From: Hanleya hanleyi
Lineage: Eukaryota > Mollusca > Polyplacophora > Lepidopleurida > Hanleyidae
Direction of reading: 5' to 3'
Assembly: GCA_036873755.1 (NCBI GenBank)
Contig: JAVTVY010039232.1
Location: 62,001 to 126,000, forward strand
DNA length: 64,000 bases
Within the stretch, counting starts at the first letter, position 1, and every line of letters starts with the position of its first letter. Shown here in pieces: positions 44,698 to 56,400 of the stretch. Position numbers and translations under genes: made by a program. The notes beneath the pieces are model-generated. The model ran no database searches, was not told the DNA's origin, and was given only the letters and a program-made list of their open reading frames with translations.

Positions 44698-46080
44698 GGC
44701 CCTTCAGGAGGTAAAAGCATTTTGGGAAAGGTATTGCGCCACTATTTCTAAGAACTCTGGCGTGGAATGTATGTGGATATTGAAAAACTCAAAATGTCTT
44801 ACGGAAGAACTTGATGCTAAAGGTCACATACAGTACCGACATGTATCCACATGGGATTTCTCGACTCTCTATACTACAATCCCTCATCAGGACCTTATTG
44901 ACCGTATAAGTTCATTAATAGTATCTGTGTTCAAGAAAACTGATCGTAGATATATTAATGTCGGAAGCCATAAAGCATTCTTTAGCTCGACTACATACAA
45001 GAGATATCATTCATGGGATGTTTCTTTGTTTATAGAGTTGCTTGAATTTCTCATTAAAAATATCTATGTGAAATTTGGCAACACAATATATCAGCAGCAT
45101 ATAGGTATTCCAATGGGCACTAATTGTGCACCCCTGTTGGCTGACCTGTATCTGTTCTCTTATGAATATGACTATATGCAGGCGCTTTCAAAAACCGATC
45201 CATTCAAAGCCCGTTCCTTCTCATTCACCAAACGCTATATAGACGATCTTCTCGCTGTGGATAATCGCTATATAAATGACGCAGTGAAGGATATATATCC
45301 ACCTTCACTGGATTTGAAGGAAACTACAGATAGCCCTACAGGCACATCTTATTTAGATCCCTATCTCTATAAAAATGAAGCGGGCATTCTCTCTCGTCGA
45401 CTTTATGACAAAAGAGATGATTACAATTTTGACATCGTAAACTATCCCTTTTTGGATAGTAATATTCCAGTGGGACCTGCATATGGCGTATACATATCTC
45501 GCTTAGTAGCATTTGCTAGATCCTGTGTTAAATGTGATGATTTTAACCAACGTCACAAAACATTGTTGCAGAAACTTATAAAACAGGGCTATTCCACCAA
45601 GCGCCTCCACTCAAAGCTGCTGATAGCAAAATACGAACGTAGCGTGCAAGATCTATGGCGCTACGTTTCGTAACTTGTGTCTAATTCCGCTTAACCCGGG
45701 GCTAGGGGCCGTATGAACCCATGTACTTCAAGATCCTCATGGTACTCATATGAACAGTCACAATCAAAGCGTGACTGAGATACATCATTCTTTAGATGAC
45801 GACTTTACAACGAATATTATGGATTAAGAATACTGATCAGCGATACGGATTTGATATTTTTGGAACATCATGATGTCTTGCCGGCATCATTGAAAACTGT
45901 TGACCGCTTCTCTCTTGCAGGAAACAAGCTTATGTTTATGTATACTATGATTGTCTTTTTGAATTTGGTGCTAATACTGTTATATGGAATATGAAATAGG
46001 TCTTTGGATTATGGACGCGGATATTCTCTAATAGACGACGGCTGGATTATGAATGACGGACTAGATGCTTGTAATTATAA
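44698..46080 (+). mobile_element. Penelope-like RT element, copy 1, inserted in the LINE
   Basis: The frame is open from about 44705 to the stop at 45673. RT landmarks: STWDFSTLYTTIPHQDLIDRI (motif A area), GIPMGTNCAPLLADLYLFSYE (motif B), RYIDDLLAVDN (catalytic Asp pair, 45242-45247) and SYLDPYLYKNEAG. The family style (TLYTTIPH, GIPMGTNCAPLLADL, RYIDD) fits Penelope-like RTs; a GIY-YIG endonuclease is not seen. The upstream half of the protein is missing (5' truncated). The 3' tail holds a hairpin at 45755-45777 and ends near GACGGACTAGATGCTTG. Compared with copy 2, about ten residues near the C-terminus are deleted. Confidence 0.65.
45755..45777 (+). other. Penelope-like tail hairpin, copy 2
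   Basis: CAGTCAC-AATCAAAGC-GTGACTG about 80 bp after the RT stop codon of copy 1. The flanks ATATGAA and AGATAC are shared with all other copies. Confidence 0.65.
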
Positions 46081-46198
46081 ATTTGCGCAGGGTTTCTGAC
46101 CTTGTCGACCATAAGATTCTAAAAAAACAACCTTCTGACACCTTGAAGTTTTTCAAATAGTATTTACAACATCGTAAGCAGTTTGTGAACATTTATGG

Positions 46199-47533
46199 GG
46201 CACATGAACCGCTGCAATAAAAGCGCGGCTGAGATACTAAGGCTACGTCCGAGAATCCACCGTATTCTCGGGTCTGAATGTTAGGTGTCGACGAATACTT
46301 TCCTGTAGAATCATTTGGTTGCTTTTTAGTTGCCAGACGTCAATTTTTCCCACCTCTTGCATATCGCTTCAATTTATTACCTGTATATGGTAGGATTCTG
46401 CTGGTGGACTGTTAGTCCCCGAGGTCCGCCTCGACAAATATAAGTAGGTTTATTGTTTCGGTGGGAAATTTAAGCCGTACGACGTCGGACATTACAGGTT
46501 AGTTTTTTATGTTTCTGGCATTTACCAGGTTACCCCATGCTAAGGCGTTTACTCCATCAAACGTTCATGATGCTCATCCATTAACATCAGATGAGTTGTT
46601 TGAGCTGATCTCGCAGCTCCTGAGCTAGCGTATCTAACATCCGCTTAAGCCGGTGCTATGGACCGTGAGGATACTTCATAGTCTCCACATGAACAGCTGC
46701 AATAAGGGTGCCGTCCAGACCTAAATGATGTGTTGCTAAAAACAGGCATGGGTTCGGGTGTTCGGCCGTAAATAGATGTAAAATCATTAACAAAAACCCT
46801 GTAAAAGTATATATTTTCTAAATGGACACACTCATGCCATTATTTCAGAAGACTTGTGAGCTATTAAAATTGAAAAGGAAAGAAGTGCAATCCTCCTTAA
46901 ACCTTCAACTTTTTTAAAAAACTCCATAAAATATATGAAAATGTGTCAAATTCTACCCACAACCCAGAGAAAACGTACGAAATGCTGTTCTTTTTATGCA
47001 CGTTAAAGTGTTTCCCGTCCAAAGGACAATTTGAAATGGCGGAAAAAAACAGGGTGTCGACCTACTCGTTTTTTGTAACATTTTATCGCCATAAAGGAGT
47101 CATCGTTTTCGCTCCCCGAAAAAGTGCGGACTTTGGCCTGCCAGATTTTCAATTCCGGACGTGATTAACTCTGCAGTGGCACGTAGGTGCGATCAACAAG
47201 CAACTGTTATATCCTCGTTTGAAGAAATGGTGACGTCCAGCAGGGTGATACTCTAGATATCAGTTAGTAGAAAGGTAAGAAGAATTACCATGCTGTCAAA
47301 TACGGGCGACCTTCCTTAATATGAAATTAGGGAGGGGCCAATTTGTGCGAAACCGTGGCAGGTGTGTACTGCACCCTAAAAGCGCGGGTGAGATACTAAG
47401 GCTACGTCCGAGAATCCTCCGTATTCTCGGATCTGAATGTTAGATGCCGACGAATGCTTTCCGGTAGAGTCATACGGTTGCTTTTTAGTCGCCAGACGTC
47501 GTCAATTTTCCCCACCTCTTGCATATCGCTCCA
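46199..47533 (+). mobile_element. Insertion with about 165-bp terminal direct repeats
   Basis: Blocks at 46209-46375 and 47372-47533 match (GAGATACTAAGGCTACGTCCG, CCGAGAAT..., TTGCTTTTTAGT.GCCAGACGTC, CACCTCTTGCATATCGCT) and lie at the two ends of the insertion in the LINE. Each contains a perfect 8-bp hairpin CCGAGAAT-N7-ATTCTCGG and the family's loop-stem motif. Between them are non-coding DNA and a third, decayed copy of the motif (46694). It resembles pseudo-LTRs of Penelope-like elements; no RT remains. Confidence 0.5.
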
Positions 47534-48060
47534 ACTAGCAGTACAAATCCAGTTTCCTCTGGTGTACCACAGGGATCTATCTTAGGTCCCCTCTTGTTCG
47601 TATTATTCATCAATGATTTGCCTCTGTACTTGAAATGTAGCACAGATATGTACGCAGATAATTCAACATTCCAATCGTCCGTGCAGACAGTGGAAGAATT
47701 AGAAAATAGTTATCTGCTGACCTTGTGCATCTATCTTCTTGGTGCAGGGCAAACAAGATGCTGATCAATGTTTCCAAAACAAAAGTAATGCTGCTACGCG
47801 TACATATTGAAAAGGATAATATGGATGGACAGCAGATAGTAAAAACTGTAAACGAAAAGCTTCTGGGCGTCCACATCAATTGCAACTTGTCTTGGGCCCC
47901 TCATATCAACTACATTGCCACCAGACTAGCACAGAACTGAGCACTGTTCAGACGCAGTCAGCTTTTACCACTACGAGCTCGCAAGGCATTTTATACAAGT
48001 TATATATTACCTACTACCGATTATTGTTGCGTTGTCTGGGGAAACTGCGACCAGCATAAC
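47525..48060 (+). pseudogene. LINE RT palm fragment with mutated YADD box
   Basis: [27 protein letters not shown] (motif B) is followed by [11 protein letters not shown], where YADD is expected: the second catalytic Asp is Asn. After a frameshift near 47725 the frame continues with [38 protein letters not shown] and, after a stop, the start of the thumb region. Non-functional. Confidence 0.75.
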
Positions 48061-48992
48061 TTTGAATATGACTATATGCAGGCGCTTTCAAAAACCGATC
48101 CATTCAAAGCCCGTTCCTTCTCATTCACCAAACGCTATATAGACGATCTTCTCGCTGTGGATAATCGCTATATAAATGACGCAGTGAAGGATATATATCC
48201 ACCTTCACTGGATTTGAAGGAAACTATAGATAGCCCTACAGGCACATCATATTTGGATTTATATCTCTACAAAAATGAAGCGGGCATTCTCTCTCGTCGA
48301 CAAAAGAGATGATTACAATTTCGACATCGTAAACTATCCCTTTCTGGATAGCAATATTCCAGTGGGACCTGCATATGGCGTATACATATCTCGCCTAGTA
48401 GCATTTGCTAGATCATGTGTTAATTGTGACGATTTCAATCAACGTCACAAAACTTTGTTGCAGAAACTTATAAAACATGGCTATTCCTCCAAGCGCCTCC
48501 ACTCAAAGTTTCTCAAATTTGGCGATACAGATCGCATGCTGATAGCAAAATACGAACGTAGCGTGCAAGATCTATGGCGTTACGTTTCGTAACTTGTGTC
48601 TAATTCCGCTTAACCCGGGACTAGGGGCCGTATCAACCCATGTACTTCAAGATCCTCATGGTGCTTATATGAACAGTCACAATCAAAGCGTGACTGAGAT
48701 ACAGCATTCTCTAGATAACGACTTTAGAACGATCATTATGGATTAAGAATACTGATCAGCGATACGGATTTTATATTTTTGGGACATCATGATGTCTTGT
48801 CGGCATCATTGAAAACTGTTGACCGCTTCTCTCTTGCAGGAAACTAGCCTATGTTTATGTATACTATGATTGTCTTTTTTGAATTTGGTGCTAATACTGT
48901 TATATGGATATGGAATAGGTCTTTGGATTATGGACGCGGATATTCTTTAATGGGCGACGGCTGAATTATGAATGACGGACTAGACGCTTGTA
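48061..48992 (+). mobile_element. Penelope-like RT element, copy 2, inserted in the LINE thumb
   Basis: It starts abruptly at EYDYMQALSKTDPFKARSF, so it is more strongly 5' truncated than copy 1. YIDD is intact, but a small deletion near 48300 (after LSRR) shifts the frame. The C-terminus keeps FLKFGDTDRMLIAKYERS, absent from copy 1. The tail is shared with copy 1, with hairpin at 48674-48696, and ends at GACGGACTAGACGCTTG where the LINE resumes. The two copies differ by only a few percent by eye. Confidence 0.65.
48674..48696 (+). other. Penelope-like tail hairpin, copy 3
   Basis: CAGTCAC-AATCAAAGC-GTGACTG in the tail of the second Penelope-like copy. Confidence 0.65.
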
Positions 48993-49722
48993 TTTTGACA
49001 AACTTCTTAGAATGCAAAAACAAGCAGTAAGATTAGTCTGTGGTGCCGACCGCCTTTGTCACACCCAACCTCTGGTCAAGGAATTACCATGGCTCCCGCT
49101 ACAAAAAAAGCTTTCTTATCACAAGGGAATATTAATGTACAAAATATCGAACAATTGATCTTCCCCGTATTTATAGAAACTCTTCTCGAAATCTAACGTG
49201 ATAAGTGCTAGATCTTCAAGATCAGCATGGCATGACAATTTTTACTTTCCGCGTATACATACCGAACTGTATAGAAAGAGTCGGAGTTATTACCAGCAGA
49301 ACTACAAAGTGCACCTAGCTTGAGGTCTTTCAAAGCAAAAACTATAAATTACTGTTATCAAATATCTGAACATTCATTTGTATTAAAGTTACTATTTACA
49401 TATTTGGTTCTAGAAACGTGGATTATTCCCACGACACATGTTTTACTCCTATCTATACATTCTTATCGCCATATAATTGCCAATCTACCTTAATAGTGGC
49501 AAATCACCAGTGCTGTCAAAAAACAAGTACTTTTGACATCGATTATTTTAATGTTGCCAGCTTTGTTACATCATGCAATTTTATATTGTAATCTTTATGT
49601 ATATATTATAAACTGTATATATATATGTACATTTATCTTTCGACCCCGTGGATGATCAGTCTCCTTAGCTGAATGGGTTTATCGAAGAAAAATAAAGTTC
49701 ATTATTATTATTATTATTATTA

Positions 49723-50092
49723 ATTCCACCTGTCAAGGACTGGGAAAATATCTCGGCCGTGCTCGAGGTTGATCCGGAGACACGTGCTTCCTTCCAAGGG
49801 GTCTTTTCTTGAGACGTTTTGCCCTAGATATTTTTGATTCATACGGACTACCACCGACCCGTCCAGAGGGATGAATGGAAGGCGACATGGTGATGGAACA
49901 TTCAAAAACCCCGCAGTAGCGAACAGTACTGCCTGTTTTATCTGCTCCGACTCTGTCGTGGACAACTCATGCACATTCATGTGCATGACGTGTATCTGGA
50001 TGTACTGGTGTATGATTAGTTCAATGTTCGAGCACCCTTCTGCACCTAAGCATTCTTTGTTCTGGGGTTCTTTTTCTAAAGGTTTTGTTCAC
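49723..50092 (-). other. Unrecognised 120-codon open frame
   Basis: A minus-strand frame is open from a TGA near 50092 to the stop at about 49720, with Met possible at 49986. Segments include NIELIIHQYIQIHVMHMN, SEQIKQAVLFATAGFLNVP and GSVVVRMNQKYLGQN. The composition is protein-like, but I recognise no family. It starts exactly beside the LINE (ATT)n tail, so it could be part of another element or an old exon remnant. Confidence 0.25.
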
Positions 50093-50099
50093 TGAATAA

Positions 50100-50519
50100 A
50101 AATGATATCTCACCAAACGCCATGTTGCGATACCGGTATGTAAAATACAGCAATCATTGCATTTCATCTGTACATCTACCACTGTGGTTCACGCCCCTAA
50201 ATAGTGTCGGTTTGCTTGATTTCATATATCAGATGTTGACATGCCAATGTGTATTGGTCACGGTTTTGCCATACGCGGAGTTGCCGAGAAGTTTCATGGT
50301 TTCGCCGACGAAGGCTTTTTCTGGCTCCGCATCCTCTTGTCGGTACGATTTGCTCAAAGCGTGACCTAACACACCCTAAGCCGAGTGTGAGGTACCATCG
50401 AAGTAAGCGGGCCAGCGAAGACACAACAGTGTGAGCCCGTCAGGGTGAAGTAGGTTAAGCATCAGATGTTTCTCGCCTCGAAGATAATGGCAGTTTCATC
50501 ATAGATATGCAGTCCGGCC
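50100..50519. other. Non-coding stretch
   Basis: No feature recognised; frames here overlap on both strands and look incidental. Confidence 0.35.
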
Positions 50520-50783
50520 TTGGCGGACCTGAAGGCGAAGGCGAACCAGAAGATAGTCCTGACTACACTGGAAGACTATGTTATTGAGTGGTCAAAGCGA
50601 GAAAAAGTTGAACTTACAGTGCTCGCTGACTGGCTAGACCTCACCGGGAACAGGGTCGTTGGAGCAGTCCGACGTATTGGTAGTGGTGTCCTTCCCCAAG
50701 CGGGACGGGTTCTAGGAGGCCTCGGTTCGCGGGAGGTTCTGACAGATATCCAGAGGGAATTCGTCAGACAAGGCTCCAAATAA
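50520..50783 (+). CDS. Small hypothetical ORF next to a Penelope-like fragment
   Basis: An 87-codon frame is preceded in frame by a TAG 17 bp upstream and has no ATG near its start (the first codon is TTG), so any true protein would be spliced or truncated. It reads as a charged amphipathic segment (EDYVIEWSKREKVELTVLAD) then a Gly/Arg-rich part (GRVLGGLGSRE). No family recognised. About 70 bp later the Penelope-like copy 3 begins, so it may be that element's upstream region. Confidence 0.2.
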   Translation: MADLKAKANQKIVLTTLEDYVIEWSKREKVELTVLADWLDLTGNRVVGAVRRIGSGVLPQAGRVLGGLGSREVLTDIQREFVRQGSK

Positions 50784-50849
50784 TGTAGTGTTCATATGTA
50801 AATATTGCTATTACCAGGTGCTGGTTGAGAAATTGAGTGTAGGCACACC

Positions 50850-51560
50850 ATCACCAGTTGCGTCTGCTTGCTCCCAGACAGCATTTGCTCCGGTGGATTT
50901 GTTTGGCAACTACAGGGCGTTTCTCAGGGAAAGAGGCATGTCTTCCGGCTACTCATAGCGATATGCCGAGGATGAACTGGACTCCCAAAATGCATAAATG
51001 GCCATGCAAAGCTAGATTCGTGGCTGGTTCTGGGGGCTGCACCTTCAGGAGGTCAAGGCATTTTGGGAAAGATGTTGCGAAACTGTTTCTGGTTTCTGGA
51101 GGGATGTCATTCATGGGATGCTTCTTTGCTTATGGAGTTGCTCGAGTTGGCAATACAATATATCAACAGCCGTTTGGTATTCCAATGGGTATTAATTGTG
51201 CATCCCTTTTGGCGGATCTATATATGTTCTCTTATGAATACGACTATATGCAGACGCTTTCAAAAACAGATTATTTCAAATTGGAGCGATATGCAAAGCC
51301 CGTTCCTTCTTATTCACCAAACGCTATATAGACGATCTTCTTGCTATGGATACTCGCTATATAAATGACGCAGTGAAGGATATATATCCACCTTCACTGA
51401 ATTTGAAGGAAACGACTATGATTTATCCTTTTAATTTGGTGCTAATGCTATTATATGAATTAGGTTCCCTTATATGTGTTGCAACTAGATTATAGACGCG
51501 GAAATTCTTTAATGGGCGACGGCCGAATATTCAATGACGGACTAGACTCTAGTGTTTTGG
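50850..51560 (+). mobile_element. Penelope-like RT element, copy 3, decayed
   Basis: This copy keeps a more N-terminal family block, WTPKMHKWPCKARFVAGSGG, the W.PK.HK...R.I motif that precedes the RT core in this family. It then jumps by internal deletions to GNTIYQQPFGIPMGINCASLL and, out of frame, the YIDD region (near 51330) and the tail (GACGGACTAGAC near 51537). Frameshifts and deletions make it a dead copy. Its tail lacks the hairpin portion. Confidence 0.65.
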
Positions 51561-53470
51561 GGGTGAGAGCGAGAAAGCAGGTATGACAGGCCCCATGGTC
51601 AGTGATAGGACACCCCGTCCACTCACCTTACTCATCGTCCACTCAGTATTTGTGTTCTTGCTTCACAAATCAGCGTGACGACTGACTTACGATTCTTTCC
51701 ACAAGTTTCGAGATGTTTCCAATACGCTGACCCGACATTGTACACCTACACCTTCATGGCCTATTTTCAGTGGTCAGTAAGCCGACGTTATCAGTGACTT
51801 CAGCGACACATCCCACTACCGCCGTCCATTTACCCCGCCCAAACCCGCCAGGCTCCCCGCCCGAATAGATGCTGCTTTCAGGAGCTATCGTAAGTAAATC
51901 ATGCATGAGAAAATAATACAAAAGTATGATAACTACGTTCAGATCAAAGTATTTCTTCCATCACTAATAACTAGTTTAACCCTGACAGCAGATATATTTA
52001 ACAAAATGAACAGGTTTTTTTGTATTTCCTCGAGGATTGATGGAATACGAATGGGCTAGAATATAGACAATTTTGGTAGAATATAGCCGTCGTTCACGAA
52101 AGATTTTCTGCGTCAACTCTATACTTTATTCGTATGCCAGTTAGCCTCTATTCCACATATACCAAATAGAAAAATAAAATAAAGATGCACCATGGTTTCC
52201 TGCAATAAAGAAGAGTTCAACAGTCTGCAATGATGACAGCAAGATACCATTATGTTCTTTGAATAAAATCCTCATCACTGATCTTTATTTTTTATCCAAA
52301 AGAATTTCCAAGTATCATGTATCTCAGTCACGCTCTGATCGTGACTGTTCATATGAATATCACGGAGATGTAAACGTATTAGGTCTCGAACGCTACGATT
52401 GTATTTTGTTGTCAGTGTACGATATTGATTACAGAATTTGAGAAACTTAGAACGATGACGTTTGGTGGTATCGCATAGACTAGATGGTGAAGAATCATCC
52501 TTTGCATTCCACTGCTATACACGTACTAAGAAGATTTTGTGAATTATAGAGATCACCTACATAGATATTGCTGTGAACGATATTGAACAGTGTCAATATG
52601 AATTCCGTGTAGCGTCACGTGGACTGTGACGTCTCTGGTTTTCTATATTTCTCCAATGAGGGTTTCGACGACATAATGACAAACGTCAAAGACTGTGAAT
52701 TTTGCTTATTAGCAAATATCTGGATCTGATTATGTTCTATTTTTGCTGCATCAAAACCACAAATTGAACTATACACCACTGGCGCAGGTATCTTCTCCCT
52801 GACCGTTATTCGGATTCATGCTGTGCAAAACAATTCAGTGAGGCCTTTAAAGCCGCTCCGGGTTCCGGAAGTAAATATCTTGGTAGATGACTTTCGTCTC
52901 ACCACATGGAGACATTATGTTCTTAATCAGTGAGATACGTGTGATGAATATGCATAAATTACCATACTATTTGAAGAAAGGACGATGCTGTTATATGGAA
53001 AATGGAATAGGTCTTCGGATTATGGACGCGGATATTCTCTAATGGACGACGGCTGGATTATGAATGACGGACTAGACGCTTGTAATTATGAATATTTTGG
53101 CAAATATATCAGATCTCCCTAGTTAAAGATATTGCTCCACGTTTTGGCCTATAGGGAGAAATGAAAAGCAACTATAGATATATATACCCAAACATTTACA
53201 GGCAAAACTTAGAGCAATCAGTCTGAAATTGGCATCGGGAAGCCCAGATTAACTTTTCCCGTGACTTAGGCGTTTCTTTTCAATGTCTTTATCCAAAAGG
53301 TCACATATAAGAACAATATTGCAAAGAAATTAACAGACATGGAGCAAGGATTATCTCCGACATCGTACATGCCATTGTATATAAGCAACCACTGACTATA
53401 GCACAAATATACAGAATATAGAATCTGTAAGTCTGCAGAAAATATTATAAGAAATGTTCACATACGGGAA
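51561..53470. other. No gene; scattered Penelope-like tail pieces
   Basis: A reversed hairpin fragment lies at about 52300-52365 and a tail fragment at about 52983-53090 (GGACGCGGATATTCTCTAATG, GACGGACTAGACGCTTG). The rest is AT-rich with no protein-like frame. The left part of the sulfotransferase 3' UTR is probably at the right end. Confidence 0.45.
52325..52347 (-). other. Penelope-like tail hairpin, reversed copy
   Basis: On the minus strand CAGTCAC-GATCAGAGC-GTGACTG with the same ATATGAA and AGATAC flanks. The stem is preserved although three loop bases differ. Confidence 0.6.
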
Positions 53471-53473
53471 CTA

Positions 53474-56400
53474 TCACAGTGTAAAACGAATGTTCAGTTT
53501 AGAGTCTTTCATCTTTTCCGCGTACAAAGAGTCAAACCTTTCAGACTGCTCTACGGTGAAATAATTCTTCCAATCAGACACAATACCTGAAACACAAATC
53601 ATATATATATATAGACAATCTCTCCATTAATTCGTCTCCTTAACTTTTTGCCATTTCGTCGATAACTAATAATTCGAATATCTATCATATTCGTCAGACA
53701 CAGAACGCCGTATATTACAAGTAACTGACAAGTAAACTGCTCAGTTAAGTGTATTGGTGCATACGATATGAAGCGTTGTAATTTAGAAATAGTTATTATC
53801 ATTACAGTTTAATGTCCAATATACCCAGGACATTATTCGGGATTCATGCCTTATGAAATTGAAAAAGAGGTAATGAGTTCATCATGTGTTCTTCGAAATA
53901 ATTAAAATACTCATGGATCAGTACCGTGATGGTGGGAATGTTTGAAGGTCTTTTCAGTCGGGTGAAAGAAGACTGTATCTTAGGTTATTTGAGAGAAATC
54001 GGTTTGTTGCATATAAGTTTTAATGTGTGTATGTTTTAATGTGTTGGATTGCTAGGTTATTAACTTGAATACTTAGAATTTTGTTTGATCATCTGAAACA
54101 TTGCTGAACGCGACGTTAAAACTTAATACTCTCTCTCTCTCTCTCTCTTGATTACAACAAGCACCTACTACGATGAATTTCACATTATACCTACCTTTAC
54201 GAAATATGTGAGATTTCCCATCTCTGTAAAGTGCCAGCAGTTCAGGTTGTGCTAGAGCATCCTGTGATTTCTTCATGCTGCTAAATATACACTGGTTCTC
54301 TATAGCCATGTAGAATTCCTCATCTCGGTCGATCTCTAGGAAGTTTGCCAGATTCTTTATTTCACTGAACATATTCTGAATGCAATTAAAGGAACGTCGG
54401 TGTATTATAGATACGAGTGCTCATTCACCCCCATGGCTCATTCACCCCCATGGGTTCATTCATCCCCATGGGTTAGTTTATAGGGATAGGGAGATCGCGT
54501 GCCCTTTCTATACTACTCATCGCGCACTACTCATCACGCATGCACAGTCGACCCATTCTACTGTAGGGTGCAAGCCTGGCCCATGGAATCTCAGGTAGCG
54601 AAAACCCCAGGTCTCTCGCCCCACCCTATCCCGCGCCACACCTATAGGGATAGGGAGATCGCGTGCCCTTTCTATACTACTCATCGAGCACTACTCATCG
54701 CGAATGCGCAGTCGACCCATTCTACTGTAGGGTGTAAGCCTGGCCCATGGAATCTCAGGTAGCGAAAATAGCGAAAACCCCAGGTCTCTCGCCCCACCAT
54801 ATCCCGCGCCACACCTATGCGACCCGCTGTGCAGTGAGTAAAGCGGAGGGGGAGGAGGAGAAGGAGGAGGAGGAGGAGTAGGAGGAGGAGTCAGACACGC
54901 CACGGATTATACTAGGGAGATATATTTAAGTAAGTGTCACCTGATTTCTACAATCACAGTAACAATTTAAACCCGCTCTTTGACATGGATATTCGAGGTG
55001 ATACACAACTCAATTTAAACATGAAGTGTCAGTTGCTAACGCTTCAAATATCTTCCGTGAAACGTCGCAGTCAAAAAGTCTTTATATGTATTTCCACATT
55101 TTCACAAAAGATATTGTCGTCGTCGACATCGTCTGTCTGACTGACCGTCCGTCTGCCCGTCTGTCTGACCGTCCGTCTGTCTGTCTGACCATCCGTCTGT
55201 CTGTCTGTCTGACCGGACACGTTCGTCCGTCCGTCTGTCTCAGCGTCCTAACTTCCGTCCGTCCGGACATCCGTATGTCTGTCTGACCGGACGTTCGTCC
55301 GTCCGTCTGTCTGTCTGACCGTCTGTCTGTCTGTCTGACCGTCTGTCTGTTTGACCATCCGTCCGTCTGTTTGACCGTCTGTCTGTCTGACCGTCCGTCT
55401 GTCTGTCTGACCGTCTGTCTGTTTGACCGTACGTCCGTCTGTTTGACCGTCTGTCTGTCTGACCGTCCGTCTGTCTGTCTGACCGTCCGTCCGTCTGTCT
55501 GTCTGTCTGACCGTCCGCGCGCCTCTCCAGATTCGATGTTATGGAACACCAGTGAAGTTATCTATTACAAGCCTTAGATCCGATATTCACTATACAGTCG
55601 TCGTTCAGCCAAAAATGTCCTCCAAGGTGCCAATTATGGTTCAGGAGATACGTCGTGCTCCAGGAGATGTTTTTTTCTTACGTTGCCTAAATGCCAATCC
55701 TTCAGTTTCTATTAACCCACCTGCTTCAGGTCTTCGAAGTAAATAAATTGAATAGGAAAATCTGGATGATCCTCTTGAAATTGTTCCCACTGTAAAACAT
55801 GATCAAACCAACCACCACTTTCAACTGAAAATAGGAATGAAAAATGCCAAATCTATTTATAAACTTTTAATTAGTCGTCTATTTTGTGAAATATAAATGC
55901 CCGACCATGTGCAGGAAGCCGGATCTTTATTTATTTTTTTTTTTTATTGTACATTTTTCGAATATACCAGGAGGCGCCAGATACGACATTCAGAAAGGGA
56001 TGACTATGTGTGCACTGTTAGGGTTAGGCCTAATGGTTATGTGTGCACCGTTAGGGTTGGGCCTAATGGCTATGCGTGCACTGTTAGGGTTAGGCCTAAT
56101 GACTATGTGTGCACTGTTAGGGTTGGGACTAATGGTTATGTGTTCACTGTTAGGGTTGGGCCTAATGGCTATGTGTGCACTGTTAGGGTTAGGCCTAATG
56201 ACTATGTGTGCACTGTTAGGGTTAGGCCTAATGACTATGTGTGCACTGTTAGGGTTAGGCCTAATGGCTATGAGTGCACTGTTAGGGTTAGGCCTAATGG
56301 TTATGTGTGCACTATTAGGGTTGGGCCTAATGGCTATGTGTGCACTGTTAGGGTTGGGCCTAATGACTATGTGTGCACTGTTAGGGTTGGGCCTAATGGC

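Larger units (their letters stand above)
44565..49722 (+). mobile_element. LINE (CR1/Jockey-like) broken by three insertions
   Basis: Read together, four segments give one non-LTR RT: 44565-44697 (FRAGQSCQSALMKLLDNWRS and LVGVVF), 46083-46197 (LVDHKILKKQPSDTLKFFK, stop, YLQHRKQFVNIYG), 47525-48060 ([43 protein letters not shown]) and 48993-49722 (LLRMQKQAVRLVCGAD, LVKELPWLPL). The 3' end is AATAAAGTTC followed by (ATT)n, a usual LINE tail. Between them sit two Penelope-like copies and a third element with terminal direct repeats. The LINE is the oldest layer and is dead: it has stops, frameshifts and an altered catalytic box. Confidence 0.75.

Noticed and set aside
44380..46420. Hammerhead ribozyme in the Penelope-like tails
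   Set aside because: Such ribozymes are known in Penelope-like elements, but I found no CTGATGA box paired with GAAA at suitable spacing; the conserved hairpin has a different shape.
55082..55549. Minus-strand 155-codon frame rich in DRQTDGR
   Set aside because: It is translation of the GTCT/GTCC intronic array in the sense direction of the sulfotransferase intron; low complexity and no splice support.
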